Source of the DNA: Endomicrobium sp.
GTDB lineage: Bacteria; Elusimicrobiota; Endomicrobiia; Endomicrobiales; Endomicrobiaceae
NCBI GenBank assembly: GCA_031264895.1
Contig: JAISDI010000229.1
Span: forward strand, 1-21,857
Direction: 5' to 3'
DNA length: 21,857 nucleotides
Part shown: in pieces, positions 21,001-21,857 of the stretch
How the letters are laid out: each line of letters opens with the position of its first letter
How positions within the stretch are numbered: the stretch's first letter is position 1
Notes under the pieces: model-generated
Databases searched by the model: none
What the model was told of the DNA's origin: nothing
Seen by the model: the letters and a program-made list of their open reading frames with translations, nothing else
Program-made: the position numbers and the translations under genes

Positions 21001-21607
21001 AGTAGACGGATACATGGATGCGAAAGAGATAGACAGGATGGTATTGATAGCGGTAGCGGCGTTTGCGTCGGCAGGGGAGATGGAGACGTATATGGGGTTA
21101 AGCAGCGGAAATTATAATAAAGAGAGCGTAGCGGAGGCGGCGATAAATAAGATGGGAGAAGCGATATATTTAGAGCAGAAAGGAGAATTTACGTTGGAAG
21201 AAAGAGACAGAGAGATATCGCTGATAAGGATAGTAACGGACATATTGACAGCGGCAGCAGGGGATGAGAGCATCAAGGAACTGATAAACGCAATAAAAGA
21301 CATAGAAGGAGTATCGCAGCTGCAAGCGTTGATGCAGAGAGAGATAAAAGTGAACAGATATGCGATAGCGGAAGCGATGTCGAAGAAAGTGAGCATAGAC
21401 AATAATGTAATGACAGTAGGAGATTTTGAAATAGATTTGGGAGAGTTGAAACAGGGATTGGAAGAAAAAGCGCCGAAATTCAATATGTTTAGCAAGAAGA
21501 ACGAAGAGCTGATGAAACTGATAGCAGGAGGACTGAGAGGTCAGGACACAACGGCCTTAAGCCCGATGATGCTAAGAAATACAAGAGCAGTAGCGGCAGC
21601 AGCGTAA
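47..21607 (+). CDS. Giant multidomain surface/envelope protein with SecA-like ATPase and C39-like protease domains (probably 5'-partial)
   Basis: One frame runs 7,186 codons without a stop and ends in TAA at 21605. Domain order: four N-terminal hydrophobic segments, barrel-like beta region, about 3,200 residues of beta-repeat stalk with YD-like repeats, an Ala-rich hydrophobic block, helices and coiled coil, a SecA-like helicase/ATPase core (5116-5679), more hydrophobic segments, degenerate repeats and a Cys/His/Asp protease-like domain (6799/6896/6913). The whole protein matches no named family that I recognise. A role as an envelope-anchored surface protein is inferred from composition and membrane segments. 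The GTG at 47 is the first possible start in the window, with only a weak AGG at 37-39. The frame is open back to base 2, so the true start may lie upstream. Only eight cysteines occur in the whole protein. The gene ends just before a terminator and no co-transcribed neighbour is visible. Coding status is near certain; the overall function is unknown. Confidence 0.96.
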   Translation: MKKNWKIVVAVVVAIVAVVANVVPGIGNALSFALGKVAGFLFSAALVTTVTTAAAVIGMSAAVAASLMIGVAVIAVGAIMYGAGRAFNVKWLIEAGVIVMAAGAIITIASLSSWASSAIGGGGGATAAGKEVMGTVIKEAAKKTLKEIAKNIVKEALKVVIKIAKAVAAEAIVSTGVFFTGRIVHRIGVRNDSDFLKDFGNNIGGNSWKIGFIWGAVGWEDGHFGFSKGWGINLGTFFIGNQTFRSFEPIKLPDGSEGIYEKTIKGFNISIPIGNINLGFSCIYSYDNIYGERWNIGVNIGFGGNSKLNGFNFGFNMSYQEKDPYFTGQQGWTFGSNVGWKNMQIGASYNFTSQTVGVNLTYNFGKITNKFLQGFAGVSIGGSYSFKYGDVSFNAGVRFTNGSSVGYSYSEVTDAETGMRYVRKGVSISFDLRKYYGYQKNGKGIDDYAEDENKQKIPVSMEDGSEYINYGSLSFSVTETKTYDKYGNLLDTSVTPSANMYINIEQLTSYISAKRDQFENLIALAPTLSSIISSLIMGFTDRIFGITRNQNGKENAGSGVGKKKTSKKELEEAGGVVEEKDGFIVHTTDKDKEDITEGQINYHDILNSYLPPEMRTSEEQSRDYYKVDSDGNLEFIGNEVIHQDNTSEITQAGSMDSAIVVFNSYDSLKSTDKFEIARLLSRAGGIASVINYYTAIGVISASSMNIYCGSVNGLPQYMTITNSNIQYYADGTSSTERSVNGKKGMIDPVSNIQSGETKIVHQRNGGAEDDYRVISGVVYEIDGFNKDEIYSYIKQTSSGKSSGKNSYVPVPSSFITSTYDAKTGEITYINISDSGKDGKVRVIKSSSSNPAHYTINYFTNEGSKKSLFSGNPVDLLSVGEKLSKANASDIGNIMEILSGAGIILPNITKQTFDSNYKNKEFIDVKYEKGRVHVERSVEGKETNTRVVQKGILREGSGLHETLDKTDELNLLRADDIFELAGAETRIEYLDNKGKVKKTITHNNVSGGKLIYEGGTYHYASGGIALRGIESVSVNINGIEGAILGKAVIYNAATGKYEDVETINDKSKTKDAIDSTLSYSYRDEDGNIHTLLYTNMDIGRDKNGDLTYDKKKLGEANKFENVYDSNNTLIRGEVDIKEGNWIGVNGRSVQATGNKGYKYQLTGDNKGNNYYKYYDFKGEISESEKVTNPNGNGEIIGLKLDFNGANVSMGDQFNNKDAIFYGYIEINPAINQYGQIVMGMSFGQGSFISDVIILDETRVNELLIKGSANNKNKDDLKNGSKDQNYHSLTDCTLVDADRDGVFENFSGIIGIDFSGELDFTGNEAKYRVGSDNTITGGEVKGETVEIKYNAFGKWDFYSISDKDAQIINRNGDVSIERHINKTNGSFAVTITSDGETGTISSNDSRNSIDFDEKINIKYVKDKEGKWVLSEGSNAEISAKTFKYRTIDAGGKESVRELDINRLEYKITGEDGQSPSAELWGQISTGEEKLHFGAPGGGDKDGVAGKQPDASDTKANIKMDLSGAMDVIGDISLRGLSLVVLGEGATATAGSILLSNGNLITTADGNYTMVNNRWMAGEYQRDAQGNFVLNNGNKNFITNRNSSYTYNEPLKAAEDIKSYFKSAGYDIETALNMEGKFTGNIPVTCDQALVALVARDGTTINATVNENGAKVGMQGTHIALEAGTQVILGLSKVHPGELGIFNNMNSPLQFTSKLFTGIEAVINGKNLSVVNLEFNHGDEFTLGVGLTNAYDLENTKNILTNSGTMNKTIAGIEYSFDAGEIKISIENDGSLSADFYQNGENITCTYRNPSGGESTFVIRGTGIIITENKDPDLAANITVAKYGMSLKEADVKLGADLSKKDEAADIKTNKPGNNGSKDAGTLPVQQQAVQVWDGKSGNFIGETILGDDGGYSITEGSTIFIPAEIIEGAGLDLQSYLESFLTESNIFKTVGNVFFTGSDVYGEGKIVEGNLVLKAINSKGESQWAAYGIEPGAQASAKTVLTSGRKTFETTYNEGGFVGQKETTDIVGTKSETKEGVGTYVTGTTTEEYTSKLDEETGVNVKGAKVGNIVYNNASVVITFPKNGNGYTGEVTYRVSKDGKILYGADFTKASYQYNGETFEVSKQGIVKVPVKEQTIPGFGNTTTGYQYYLPYKEKMLEVVDILPDGSAASIRVFDKTHGIYQIFTVKNGVIENEKSLNKLIEENNNIDKNKLATSDLLGYAVSNIVGFVKDEREDGSFDKLLENNHKVMLATDRSYAEKITAEYGKNFTEGFDIVNSYNAWDITRSGKLIAVATIDGQKFSYELDSYALKAQSSKMKWRNVLETQELTSMIVGQGNNIVHLHNKNGYDSSIVIRDNTNISDVSTKDKNILVYYNGKKGYISEGDIVKEVRVDNGKYTSVEKNGVYDPDINVKEYYINGDISASRYNGDFVLSGDASVTVVEIDLEMYKRGWLKKGTAVTFTETHYDSIRENAGIVVHTNTVNILSTASEARKDLYAYGKGTFTGTLTLTDGNKSIVINVHNEGTNQYSTITSVGNSGDNYSSIVQCQTVTDRNTGMAISNGVYEYQVETRPKTLDLSIARLANGDIIGQSKTDFDEIVKYYQKALENGNANVLRASVQQYNDNGSVKSSFEGKGRAYVDGNGTVQALFVKDPSGQSMQIINPSFHQSVNRDMAANFNAKNSQRLSIANSLDGNFGDIALSNLLILQYENSMIFAVDVQSGRYFSAKPPEVQGAAAYMYADNVDNLKKGESTNRLGIIMTDGGDLKISLATATKTREGRVYSHGESFEYSAVQQTSISHSSNGSVNIDTFKFLGNGKIQRNTEEISLMGERTENQIFATAYTDGVYMKVNDDGTFTLPSKMVISNEEGERSFSRVTDRNGKDVSYTAISGTMDNIVWNDDNQMIRYSPVDYKQTVYTPSKTSDSAGDPYSDPSGWVKGNTTELSGGTVHNIYSKDDIEKSGVSANLRGYVTFPDESKNNGEKVSSYFILDGVTEKTFNPKDVLISQDKKTTVEQINEARYSTDGINYKPLGLLDSSDIYSSRTTTEVLYSNVINSEVKEGKLTGVETEINTTAHTRITTNYYEISNSMLDINGTRVSKPSVVSETVTSAFVQNSTRYPAGKENANITTNIQTMTSVTGTVKVDYADGSSRTDRQIAVESRYSEAAETKQRNALTVNGGRGTITTEYGVNETIITDKNGKVTTDRTAERATVADAENGRLLQESTNTWSYSTSDGKIKEVFRENGRTVNYEYNKDGEHKLTTVMQNSSSHEVYNDERLVYSYADTGDYAVIGHNIEITRADGTKYTADGIIKYGRDITEENYNYKKPDGTLSSLVQSSDYTKISYDYIGGTVSDTKGHRTNTYREYDDGTYDQLRTTDSYEMSTYILDKDLNYGKLARTEKGYTTEYNIKVVTNNDGTQTRTSNSQQYSQVSDYENDQFYINANTDILTSTTIDFNGDIVDKKVSGVTKRWDFESAEKLERVNFNNVVETGGYGGTEGKLNANASYAYTNTGYSYDNLGRETGYDFERTYFEGDNKGKNISGRNTTEYVQMENGSTANFGGGAAGVRTSYESQSVASDGKVLDANKGYYANNGLGNTSSYKSMESSNIVNTSINNIAANVMSDAGLIKDYAQISIAQQRDIDTYGTKVLIGALAAVATVAITVVSFGSLTALVGVAWAVVGSVLGGLVSVVTAVQSSIAAYECARNGDWGGFTVNVILAALSIVGAKGLNSVIGKFGSGLHAQIAIGAAKRAGKKLTEEAFKKTFGEAGKKALEQAAKEGAKAGLKEGVKKAFNIAAKAQAAHMSTTIYVISSAWGIRAGIAVLSTAQDLIFAGSQNWYLDLARVFSVAQLFGMGGKISENSWVKTEIFGIRLDSIMWITGYVIAPGMISQGIRGAILGSKIKELEKAYKANPRGFSETVYNKNLQSLKAARAEYSFGFGFNAGNRMGEAAMKGLKQSASNIGQLIGRGVTAAEFAAQGSSRLNVILNAWGGVAVNMYRMALLNIGMNITGKLINPLVEKMPDSALSSLLNFVFQDMGKADSIFEIDLATSALFGAIMYVAMPIVQGLARGLKGKITSADKMARKAAGEAAESAAAGNMSAFKNMLNAPKALAAGIWEEGFKENIVQAIVTPFVGANVAEYISEFAFPGGSANILDAYMVSVQNVNHKSKAGATRAANGMRNLFNASGYSGISAQVVQNANGSYGIIISGLAGAVNARLSNFNEYLAKNGGGRIVASLNSEGQLELEAQNFKTEEAGMSALLDAQTSIGRMGIDVSNYEVGKPMTVSAQTAKAYEIYSSDTFYNNGFTSKQDMQNFMIGVYNAVMQFTPDTISFEADGSFAAGKSGDIIEANISKAAAIKAKTPNILQAFWNGDTRTSSDILRLRMNAANIMQKYGMEVDKVHKFDINKFSETVENIKTQEDLEIVLKDLTDAIAVSVAEIGLENFFTENNLQTAIEKILSNTTLTKTQAYMQIAQFGAMLAQNGLANAAMMETVAQFFNGSSLESLGITTIGQVYELGIYLEMIKEATKANAKVQASTSLDGIISEITNIRTEISKINEEMKGNAEERLQIIKRHIAARQADTVENRIMLDYLTAKQDRLQKEQLLIESVGDTILLSKKDAILKLASLSDAAINSLYSNFITDGVVSSSINLGLVASLTGKDITKLLSKAEIAYIKTQSARADNGDLTVTIAGKGTITISLVDQFILGIITADNIEVEEKAFDNLTSNQADSANGAIGNSGIIYTAKTEQANSSKYILTVDGKQVSLNRSAISQILHGLETAKDTSATLYAALFEKSSDMIKEEILGQIDTNEIVGIFGKDINNVIGEQLTTELTLTLASGNTQEIIGVLAKIKTKVQSEGKINKVNIDHIVEMVDKWSKDGLPTIDASNIEERLKSIKDNLLAKSDRGFLSRFSAISNIEETNPALLEAKAATRYTFTGMQAQRMGIDNADGIVLSDFELYRLEEKIKGIANGWDISVQDVIRWEIQQYEDEMDGMSSTLGGAAAVMVSKLSDGNSGAGYGERKELIRRLLALQAAQQRSDWQETTKRFFDASKTVADWIKNASKTSNGNLQKGALDRFKTEIIDKAADAKKAAALLEAFMIEVVSESEMFGTKDATLRPAQVETVMALMRNENIAMEMAGGKSAAYTVDVVLHRIMYSKEANIEILVGNEDPSNFTSKEPATLLRFVGMEVANLSDYKTDQGSNVEAIEQIYNDPDTVVVVTPTQKAHMLNEAYSKNNRRLSNALNSVTRVMADEIHLWALTRTAAVIGENNEPPSVEVVEKMLDAARQIHADEIIAALDETTGKLSSEGVKIQVGGRELVIKQYETIYDADADLINANGNGAYGLIAVIGHSADRQIKMSETAKKAVNDANIDNNIVDSMLRGIFAQTEQGGMGVWDSASQDPEGKAPDFKVKPMGATLQTNMVISDINYQMAFAMKYALQHGTATGLSSEIVDVIQKMTQTSSTSISTSLASLYSNAAATILGGSGTVTGLEQLIISRSGAAILHNITGETVDIKSFETLSNQTVSEVVKKVLQDIQGQTNGKRGSALKDALFLAKTDAHIAEIIASVKKQLADINATAENYEVYVFAGQEQGMLDLRTGKITSTTDKLSDIVGKKNPTGKHRIVISNEFGETGIDYRGQYELALWDAELMSNADLAQALKRVGRSGDEYARYIVFDNASTAAQINTALLNPQLVYAMEQLFNGSIADGRLKNAKALGILEKIQNLTTGRGNKEISINDLKNIIGLTENDIIEFASNIMTLYDVNSSVRFALQDAVRDRMLLSILRELEQIAQPGEDLIRVKKELNDALATRQGNPDFSYKTAEEITGNASDNLAQQQSKAIQDIFYNVSQEALRYLHGLEGLRGVAGLLVSSQIKQIELAQNFTNLPAIKNKGLADAIDITEFMQIISSYQEFLLPVQPVQQAEALALSEALADISEAERPEIEKALTEANLITIKDGKAYIEQGAGRTAVELIRNNANSDKAAISKIIGILLTLLLSGAAVPPEEKEEIEKLLTDKNASQAQLTVGLAKALQSAGITNINNVINLINGSIANPDVLNGITVAQLKNIINAAHPQGLAENFAAQFKGKVLPSAQSIALLRLTNPKDEIVAQYDSFVANFYRIQAQQFALTASEKAQALKERYLNSAFAQSAPVAILSAAFDTIFGGVIRFLPKLPLINVFSHILPFGGEAAAMTFGQMMGSTFNSVGSIAAADILMPQNQQKQSFGIIDKILTAAFSIGGLYAKMRTSQSFRSSANKMDKLTNPKASEAFKEYNMALEKYNRAEAAGNGINVDEAQKAVDKAKADLAGVYAKIGMQMPSDKALAVINKLIEMSSESTLKNFTIADTVKFDDKTIEKYETLFAMLDTAKGQGVNFSKDYNFKEFEAAVKAGDYVRAQEILVMKSDSKYYELIKDVKSLTDLKEKEMRDTLIKDIFKKEEKELTPRESELVNRMAKNITITMKEVNELAAKSEMEKSADVRSLVLQLINPTINSVEDVKKIDEYYEAVRNINGEEAADSISVRSLDAKTDNTKILIEGLNYNNFAEYAKKSGKEEQEILKELGYKGTEIENSKREIESGWRRDFTNKEREQEYNKALDEFINGLSIAVLSDTKFIENMVKTVNRKGIEGYKFFTVKGLNEKINDVYKNKEGDNSVKAEEIAAQYNNMADDKAKVEREDKVSAYAKGVNNYNDLEKIPEEYKEEVAKELGVDHKEVKDNYELLKLMDINNAEEIFGGLSVQALSNNEYVESLIDIPEEYYDSKTTAEIVKELAAKEALDKTPLKNVDGIVDAEKGVVNNCFVIALNKIGLVSDDRIVELSVRLSGKIAVDYGNEFDNRKAAGLEYEINRPEVKIGTVREEFDLAAGTITKESVREGKINVGESGIILMSGNENETGHVIVLKGIGDKGVATYIDEKGNRKRKAIDELIDEGYVTVLSDQKTMEINEANNVVNAVAASKTKEWFEGMKEKFEEADAKVVVEKLLEKIVDGYMDAKEIDRMVLIAVAAFASAGEMETYMGLSSGNYNKESVAEAAINKMGEAIYLEQKGEFTLEERDREISLIRIVTDILTAAAGDESIKELINAIKDIEGVSQLQALMQREIKVNRYAIAEAMSKKVSIDNNVMTVGDFEIDLGELKQGLEEKAPKFNMFSKKNEELMKLIAGGLRGQDTTALSPMMLRNTRAVAAAA
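65..385 (+). other. N-terminal membrane module (four hydrophobic segments)
   Basis: Residues 7-23, 37-58, 61-81 and 92-113 are runs of Val, Ala, Ile, Gly and Leu long enough to span a membrane. The first is preceded by a Lys/Trp flank (KKNWK) like the n-region of a signal anchor. A GGGGG run (residues 120-124) ends the block. No signal peptidase site or lipobox is evident, so anchoring in the inner membrane is more likely than a cleaved signal. The exact number of spanning helices cannot be fixed by eye. Confidence 0.7.
434..565 (+). other. Lys/Ala-rich amphipathic helix
   Basis: Residues 130-173 alternate Lys/Glu pairs with Val, Ile, Leu and Ala at helical spacing (for example KEAAKKTLKEIAKNIVKEAL). 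This is typical of a long amphipathic helix lying on a membrane or forming a coiled stalk. It links the hydrophobic N terminus to the beta-rich region that follows. A similar Lys/Ala-rich helix recurs after the second hydrophobic block near residues 3745-3800. Confidence 0.6.
662..1363 (+). other. Barrel-like beta-strand region
   Basis: Residues 206-439 are rich in Gly, Asn, Phe, Tyr and Trp, with many short strands of alternating polar and non-polar residues separated by turns (for example NIGVNIGFGG, GFNFGFNMSY, GVNLTYNFGK, SVGYSYSEV). This is the texture of outer-membrane barrel strands or of a large beta-sandwich. The strands end in aromatic residues as barrel strands often do. No conserved family motif is recognised. 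A soluble beta structure is an alternative, because the region follows inner-membrane-like helices in the same chain. Confidence 0.45.
1364..9715 (+). other. Long polar beta-repeat stalk (adhesin-like), no named domain
   Basis: Residues 440-3223 are dominated by Asn, Gly, Asp, Ser, Thr and Lys, with short beta-strand patterns and many turn motifs such as NGD, DGN and NGE. Only six of the eight cysteines of the protein lie before the second membrane block apart from Cys3699, and they are widely spaced (282, 708, 1290, 1643, 1802, 2544), so disulfide pairing is not obvious. Low-complexity linkers occur near residues 555-600 (Lys/Glu-rich) and 1865-1890 (Asn/Gly/Ser/Pro). The texture fits filamentous adhesins, beta-helices or stacked beta-sandwiches exposed outside the cell. 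I recognise no catalytic domain in this stretch. Confidence 0.5.
3926..3952 (+). other. DxDxDGxxE calcium-loop-like motif
   Basis: Residues 1294-1302 read DADRDGVFE, with acidic side chains at positions 1, 3, 5 and 9 and Gly at 6. This matches the calcium-binding loops of EF-hand-like, thrombospondin-type-3 and FG-GAP proteins. It is a single copy inside the beta stalk, so a structural calcium site is plausible but unproven. Confidence 0.35.
9716..10624 (+). other. YD/RHS-like repeat region
   Basis: Residues 3224-3526 contain recurrent Tyr-rich strand pairs with DG or NG turns, for example NYEYNKDGE, YSYADTGDY and TYREYDDGTYD. The clearest unit is YSYDNLGRETGYDFERTY (3509-3526), which fits the YDxxGRxT core of YD repeats found in RHS, wall-associated and teneurin proteins. 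Those repeats form shells or stalks outside the cell. The array is degenerate, and no PxxxxDPxGL core-end motif of classical RHS proteins was seen. The hydrophobic, Ala-rich segment directly after it is arranged as in many RHS-type proteins. Confidence 0.5.
10976..12475 (+). other. Second hydrophobic block (multiple membrane-like segments)
   Basis: Residues 3644-4143 contain seven or so hydrophobic stretches, roughly 3644-3662, 3665-3690, 3708-3722, 3802-3823, 3871-3886, 3983-4008 and 4044-4067. A Lys/Ala amphipathic helix lies near 3745-3800. The NGDWGGF motif (about 3702-3708) between the second and third segments resembles the short Gly/Trp turns seen after YD repeats in RHS-like toxins. 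Cys3699 lies at the end of the second segment. The block could be a membrane anchor, or it could be membrane-inserting helices of a delivered domain; the sequence alone does not decide. Confidence 0.6.
13658..13864 (+). other. Coiled-coil segment
   Basis: Residues 4538-4606 show heptad-like spacing of Ile, Leu and Met with dense Glu, Lys, Arg and Gln (for example ISEITNIRTEISKINEEMK and later LTAKQDRLQKEQLL). They contain no Pro and few Gly. This fits a coiled coil or long helical hairpin within the helical region between the second membrane block and the ATPase core. Confidence 0.55.
15392..17083 (+). other. SecA-like superfamily 2 ATPase/helicase core
   Basis: Residues 5116-5679 carry helicase motifs in the right order and roughly SecA-like spacing. 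LRPAQVE...IAMEMAGGKSA (P-loop Lys5141) parallels the SecA segment R..DVQ...IAEMKTGEGKT. VVTPTQ (about 5219-5224) fits motif Ia. ADEIH (5252-5256) is the Walker B/DEAD box. NYQMAFAM...HGTATGLSSE (GTA at 5443-5445) parallels the SecA motif III region with TGTA. ETGIDYRG (5633-5640) fits motif V. QALKRVGRSGD (5659-5669) closely resembles SecA motif VI, QLRGRSGRQGD. In the SecA family this core hydrolyses ATP to drive polypeptide through SecYEG. The P-loop is shortened (AGGKS instead of TGEGKT), and the region between the DEIH box and GTA is about 190 residues, compatible with an inserted substrate-binding domain. An RNA or DNA helicase of another family is less likely but possible. Confidence 0.7.
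17999..18061 (+). other. Single hydrophobic segment after the ATPase core
   Basis: Residues 5990-6004 (IIGILLTLLLSGAAV) form one strongly hydrophobic stretch flanked by Lys on the N side and an acidic PPEEKEEIEK on the C side. It is short for a spanning helix and may be a buried helix, but the charge flanks resemble a membrane anchor. Confidence 0.4.
18503..18790 (+). other. Third hydrophobic block between ATPase and protease
   Basis: Residues 6153-6217 hold Ala/Phe/Ile/Gly-rich stretches (for example APVAILSAAFDTIFGGV and FGGEAAAMTFGQMMG). A further hydrophobic run follows at about 6227-6248 (IIDKILTAAFSIGGLY). Pro-containing loops separate them. They could form one or two membrane hairpins holding the ATPase core near the membrane, with charged helices continuing on the far side. 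The topology cannot be settled by eye. Confidence 0.5.
19664..20296 (+). repeat. Two degenerate protein repeats upstream of the protease domain
   Basis: Unit one (residues 6540-6617) and unit two (6688-6750) share the same order of motifs. A Tyr/Asn-rich start (NYNNFAEY versus NNYNDLEK) is followed by an acidic helix ending in KELGYKGTEIEN versus KELGVDHKEVKDN. Last comes a strand GLSIAVLSDTKFIEN versus GLSVQALSNNEYVES. The ELG motifs are 146 residues apart and the GLS motifs 133 apart. A weaker partial copy (NSVEDVKKIDEYYEAV ending ISVRSLD) lies just upstream at about 6498-6526. The units are mostly helical, and no family name is recognised. Confidence 0.55.
20396..20857 (+). other. C39/papain-like cysteine protease domain (candidate)
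   Basis: Residues 6784-6937 show the pattern of a C39-type papain-fold protease: NNCFVIALNKIG with Cys6799 at the start of a helix, GHVIVLKGI with His6896 beginning a strand 97 residues later, and YIDEKG with Asp6913 17 residues after the His. In C39 peptidases the His-Asp spacing is about 16-17, and they cut exported peptides or leader sequences, often after Gly-Gly. The usual oxyanion Gln six residues before the Cys is not apparent, so the enzyme could be divergent or inactive. A self-processing or substrate-trimming role is inferred from fusion to a SecA-like core. A transglutaminase-like or NlpC-like fold is an alternative. Confidence 0.45.
20858..21604 (+). other. C-terminal helical tail
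   Basis: Residues 6938-7186 are mostly charged amphipathic helices (for example EWFEGMKEKFEEADAK and EERDREISLIRIVTDIL). They end in a Met/Arg/Thr/Ala-rich stretch finishing AVAAAA. No sorting signal such as LPXTG, PEP-CTERM or a terminal barrel strand was seen. The coding strand here is unusually purine-rich. Confidence 0.45.
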
Positions 21608-21634
21608 TTGACTGATAGCAAAATAACAAAAAAC

Positions 21635-21669
21635 CCGCAGAGCTTTATTTATAGGCTCTGCGGTTTTTT
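21635..21669 (+). terminator. Rho-independent terminator of the giant gene
   Basis: A perfect 9-bp stem (CCGCAGAGC at 21635-21643, GCTCTGCGG at 21655-21663) encloses an 11-base loop and is followed directly by six T residues (21664-21669). A-rich bases precede the stem, so it could extend through A-T pairs. It begins 27 bases after the stop codon. A 7-bp inverted repeat, TGACTGA (21609-21615) with TCAGTCA (21680-21686), frames it. Confidence 0.92.
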
Positions 21670-21729
21670 ATTACTGCCGTCAGTCATTTTTTGTCGTTAA
21701 GTTTCATGCTGCATATTCCTTTAGTCTTT

Positions 21730-21744
21730 GCCGTTAAAAACGGC
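21730..21744. repeat. 6-bp hairpin GCCGTT/AACGGC
   Basis: GCCGTT (21730-21735) and AACGGC (21739-21744) are separated by three A residues and followed by TTT. The stem is too short and the T-run too weak to call a terminator with confidence. It may be part of the palindrome cluster. Confidence 0.4.
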
Positions 21745-21750
21745 TTTAGT

Positions 21751-21773
21751 CAGGGGTATTTTCGGTACCCCTG
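21751..21773. repeat. 8-bp perfect hairpin CAGGGGTA/TACCCCTG
   Basis: CAGGGGTA (21751-21758) and TACCCCTG (21766-21773) pair perfectly around a 7-base loop. The stem is G+C-rich and has no following T-run in either direction, so it does not look like a terminator. It lies just before a larger palindrome. Confidence 0.6.
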
Positions 21774-21825
21774 AACCCCACGACTTACTTTTTGCAGTCG
21801 GTCAAAAAGTAAGCAAATCTGGGTT
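21774..21825. repeat. Nested palindrome with 11-bp core (CTTACTTTTTG/CAAAAAGTAAG)
   Basis: CTTACTTTTTG (21784-21794) and CAAAAAGTAAG (21803-21813) form a perfect 11-bp inverted repeat with an 8-base spacer. An outer AACCC (21774-21778) and GGGTT (21821-21825) can close it further. The layout resembles the extragenic palindromic repeats found in many copies in some bacterial genomes. Copy number cannot be judged from this window. Confidence 0.6.
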
Positions 21826-21857
21826 GTCCGGCACATATAGAACTCTTGCGTTAGCCG

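Larger units (their letters stand above)
21670..21857. other. Non-coding 3' region with clustered palindromes
   Basis: No plausible gene start, ribosome binding site or tRNA is visible in this stretch. It holds three inverted repeats, listed separately, with mostly pyrimidine-rich spacers on the plus strand. It may be ordinary intergenic DNA or part of a repeated extragenic element cut by the right edge. Confidence 0.5.

Noticed and set aside
21635..21825. Possible CRISPR array or tRNA in the 3' non-coding region
   Set aside because: The repeats are single inverted pairs rather than direct repeats with spacers, and no cloverleaf arms or CCA-type end can be folded.

Overview
The window is almost entirely one uninterrupted plus-strand open reading frame (47-21607, 7,186 residues, roughly 0.78 MDa at 110 Da per residue). 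It ends in TAA, followed by a strong intrinsic terminator and about 190 bases of non-coding, palindrome-rich DNA. The DNA is A+T-rich, with heavy use of AGA for Arg and ATA for Ile and no internal stop, frameshift or intron-like break. This suggests an A+T-rich bacterium with an intact, selected giant gene. Giant genes of this kind are best known from Omnitrophota, and the style would also fit Elusimicrobiota (Endomicrobium-like). That assignment is an inference, because no marker gene is present. The reading frame is already open at base 2, so the protein may begin upstream of the window and the GTG at 47 may not be its true start.

Layout of the protein, N to C terminus: (1) four hydrophobic segments (residues 7-113), a Gly run and a long Lys/Ala amphipathic helix (130-173); (2) a Gly/aromatic beta-strand region resembling an outer-membrane barrel (206-439); (3) about 3,200 residues of polar, Asn/Gly/Ser/Thr-rich beta-repeat material of adhesin or stalk type, ending in YD/RHS-like repeats (about 3224-3526); (4) a second hydrophobic, Ala-rich helical block (3644-4143); (5) a long helical region with a coiled coil (about 4538-4606); (6) a SecA-like superfamily 2 ATPase core (about 5116-5679) with recognisable P-loop, DEIH, GTA, motif V and motif VI; (7) helical scaffold with further hydrophobic segments (5990-6004, 6153-6217, about 6227-6248); (8) charged helices containing two degenerate repeats (6540-6617 and 6688-6750); (9) a candidate C39/papain-like cysteine protease with a Cys6799/His6896/Asp6913 triad; (10) a helical tail ending in a short Ala run.

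Working idea (inference): this could be a cell-surface or envelope-spanning machine in one polypeptide, with a long extracytoplasmic beta stalk, membrane anchors, a SecA-like ATPase that could power export or unfolding, and a C-terminal protease that could mature it. The protease's candidate nucleophile is the only cysteine in the last 3,487 residues. No partner gene is visible, and the terminator shows that transcription ends directly after this gene.
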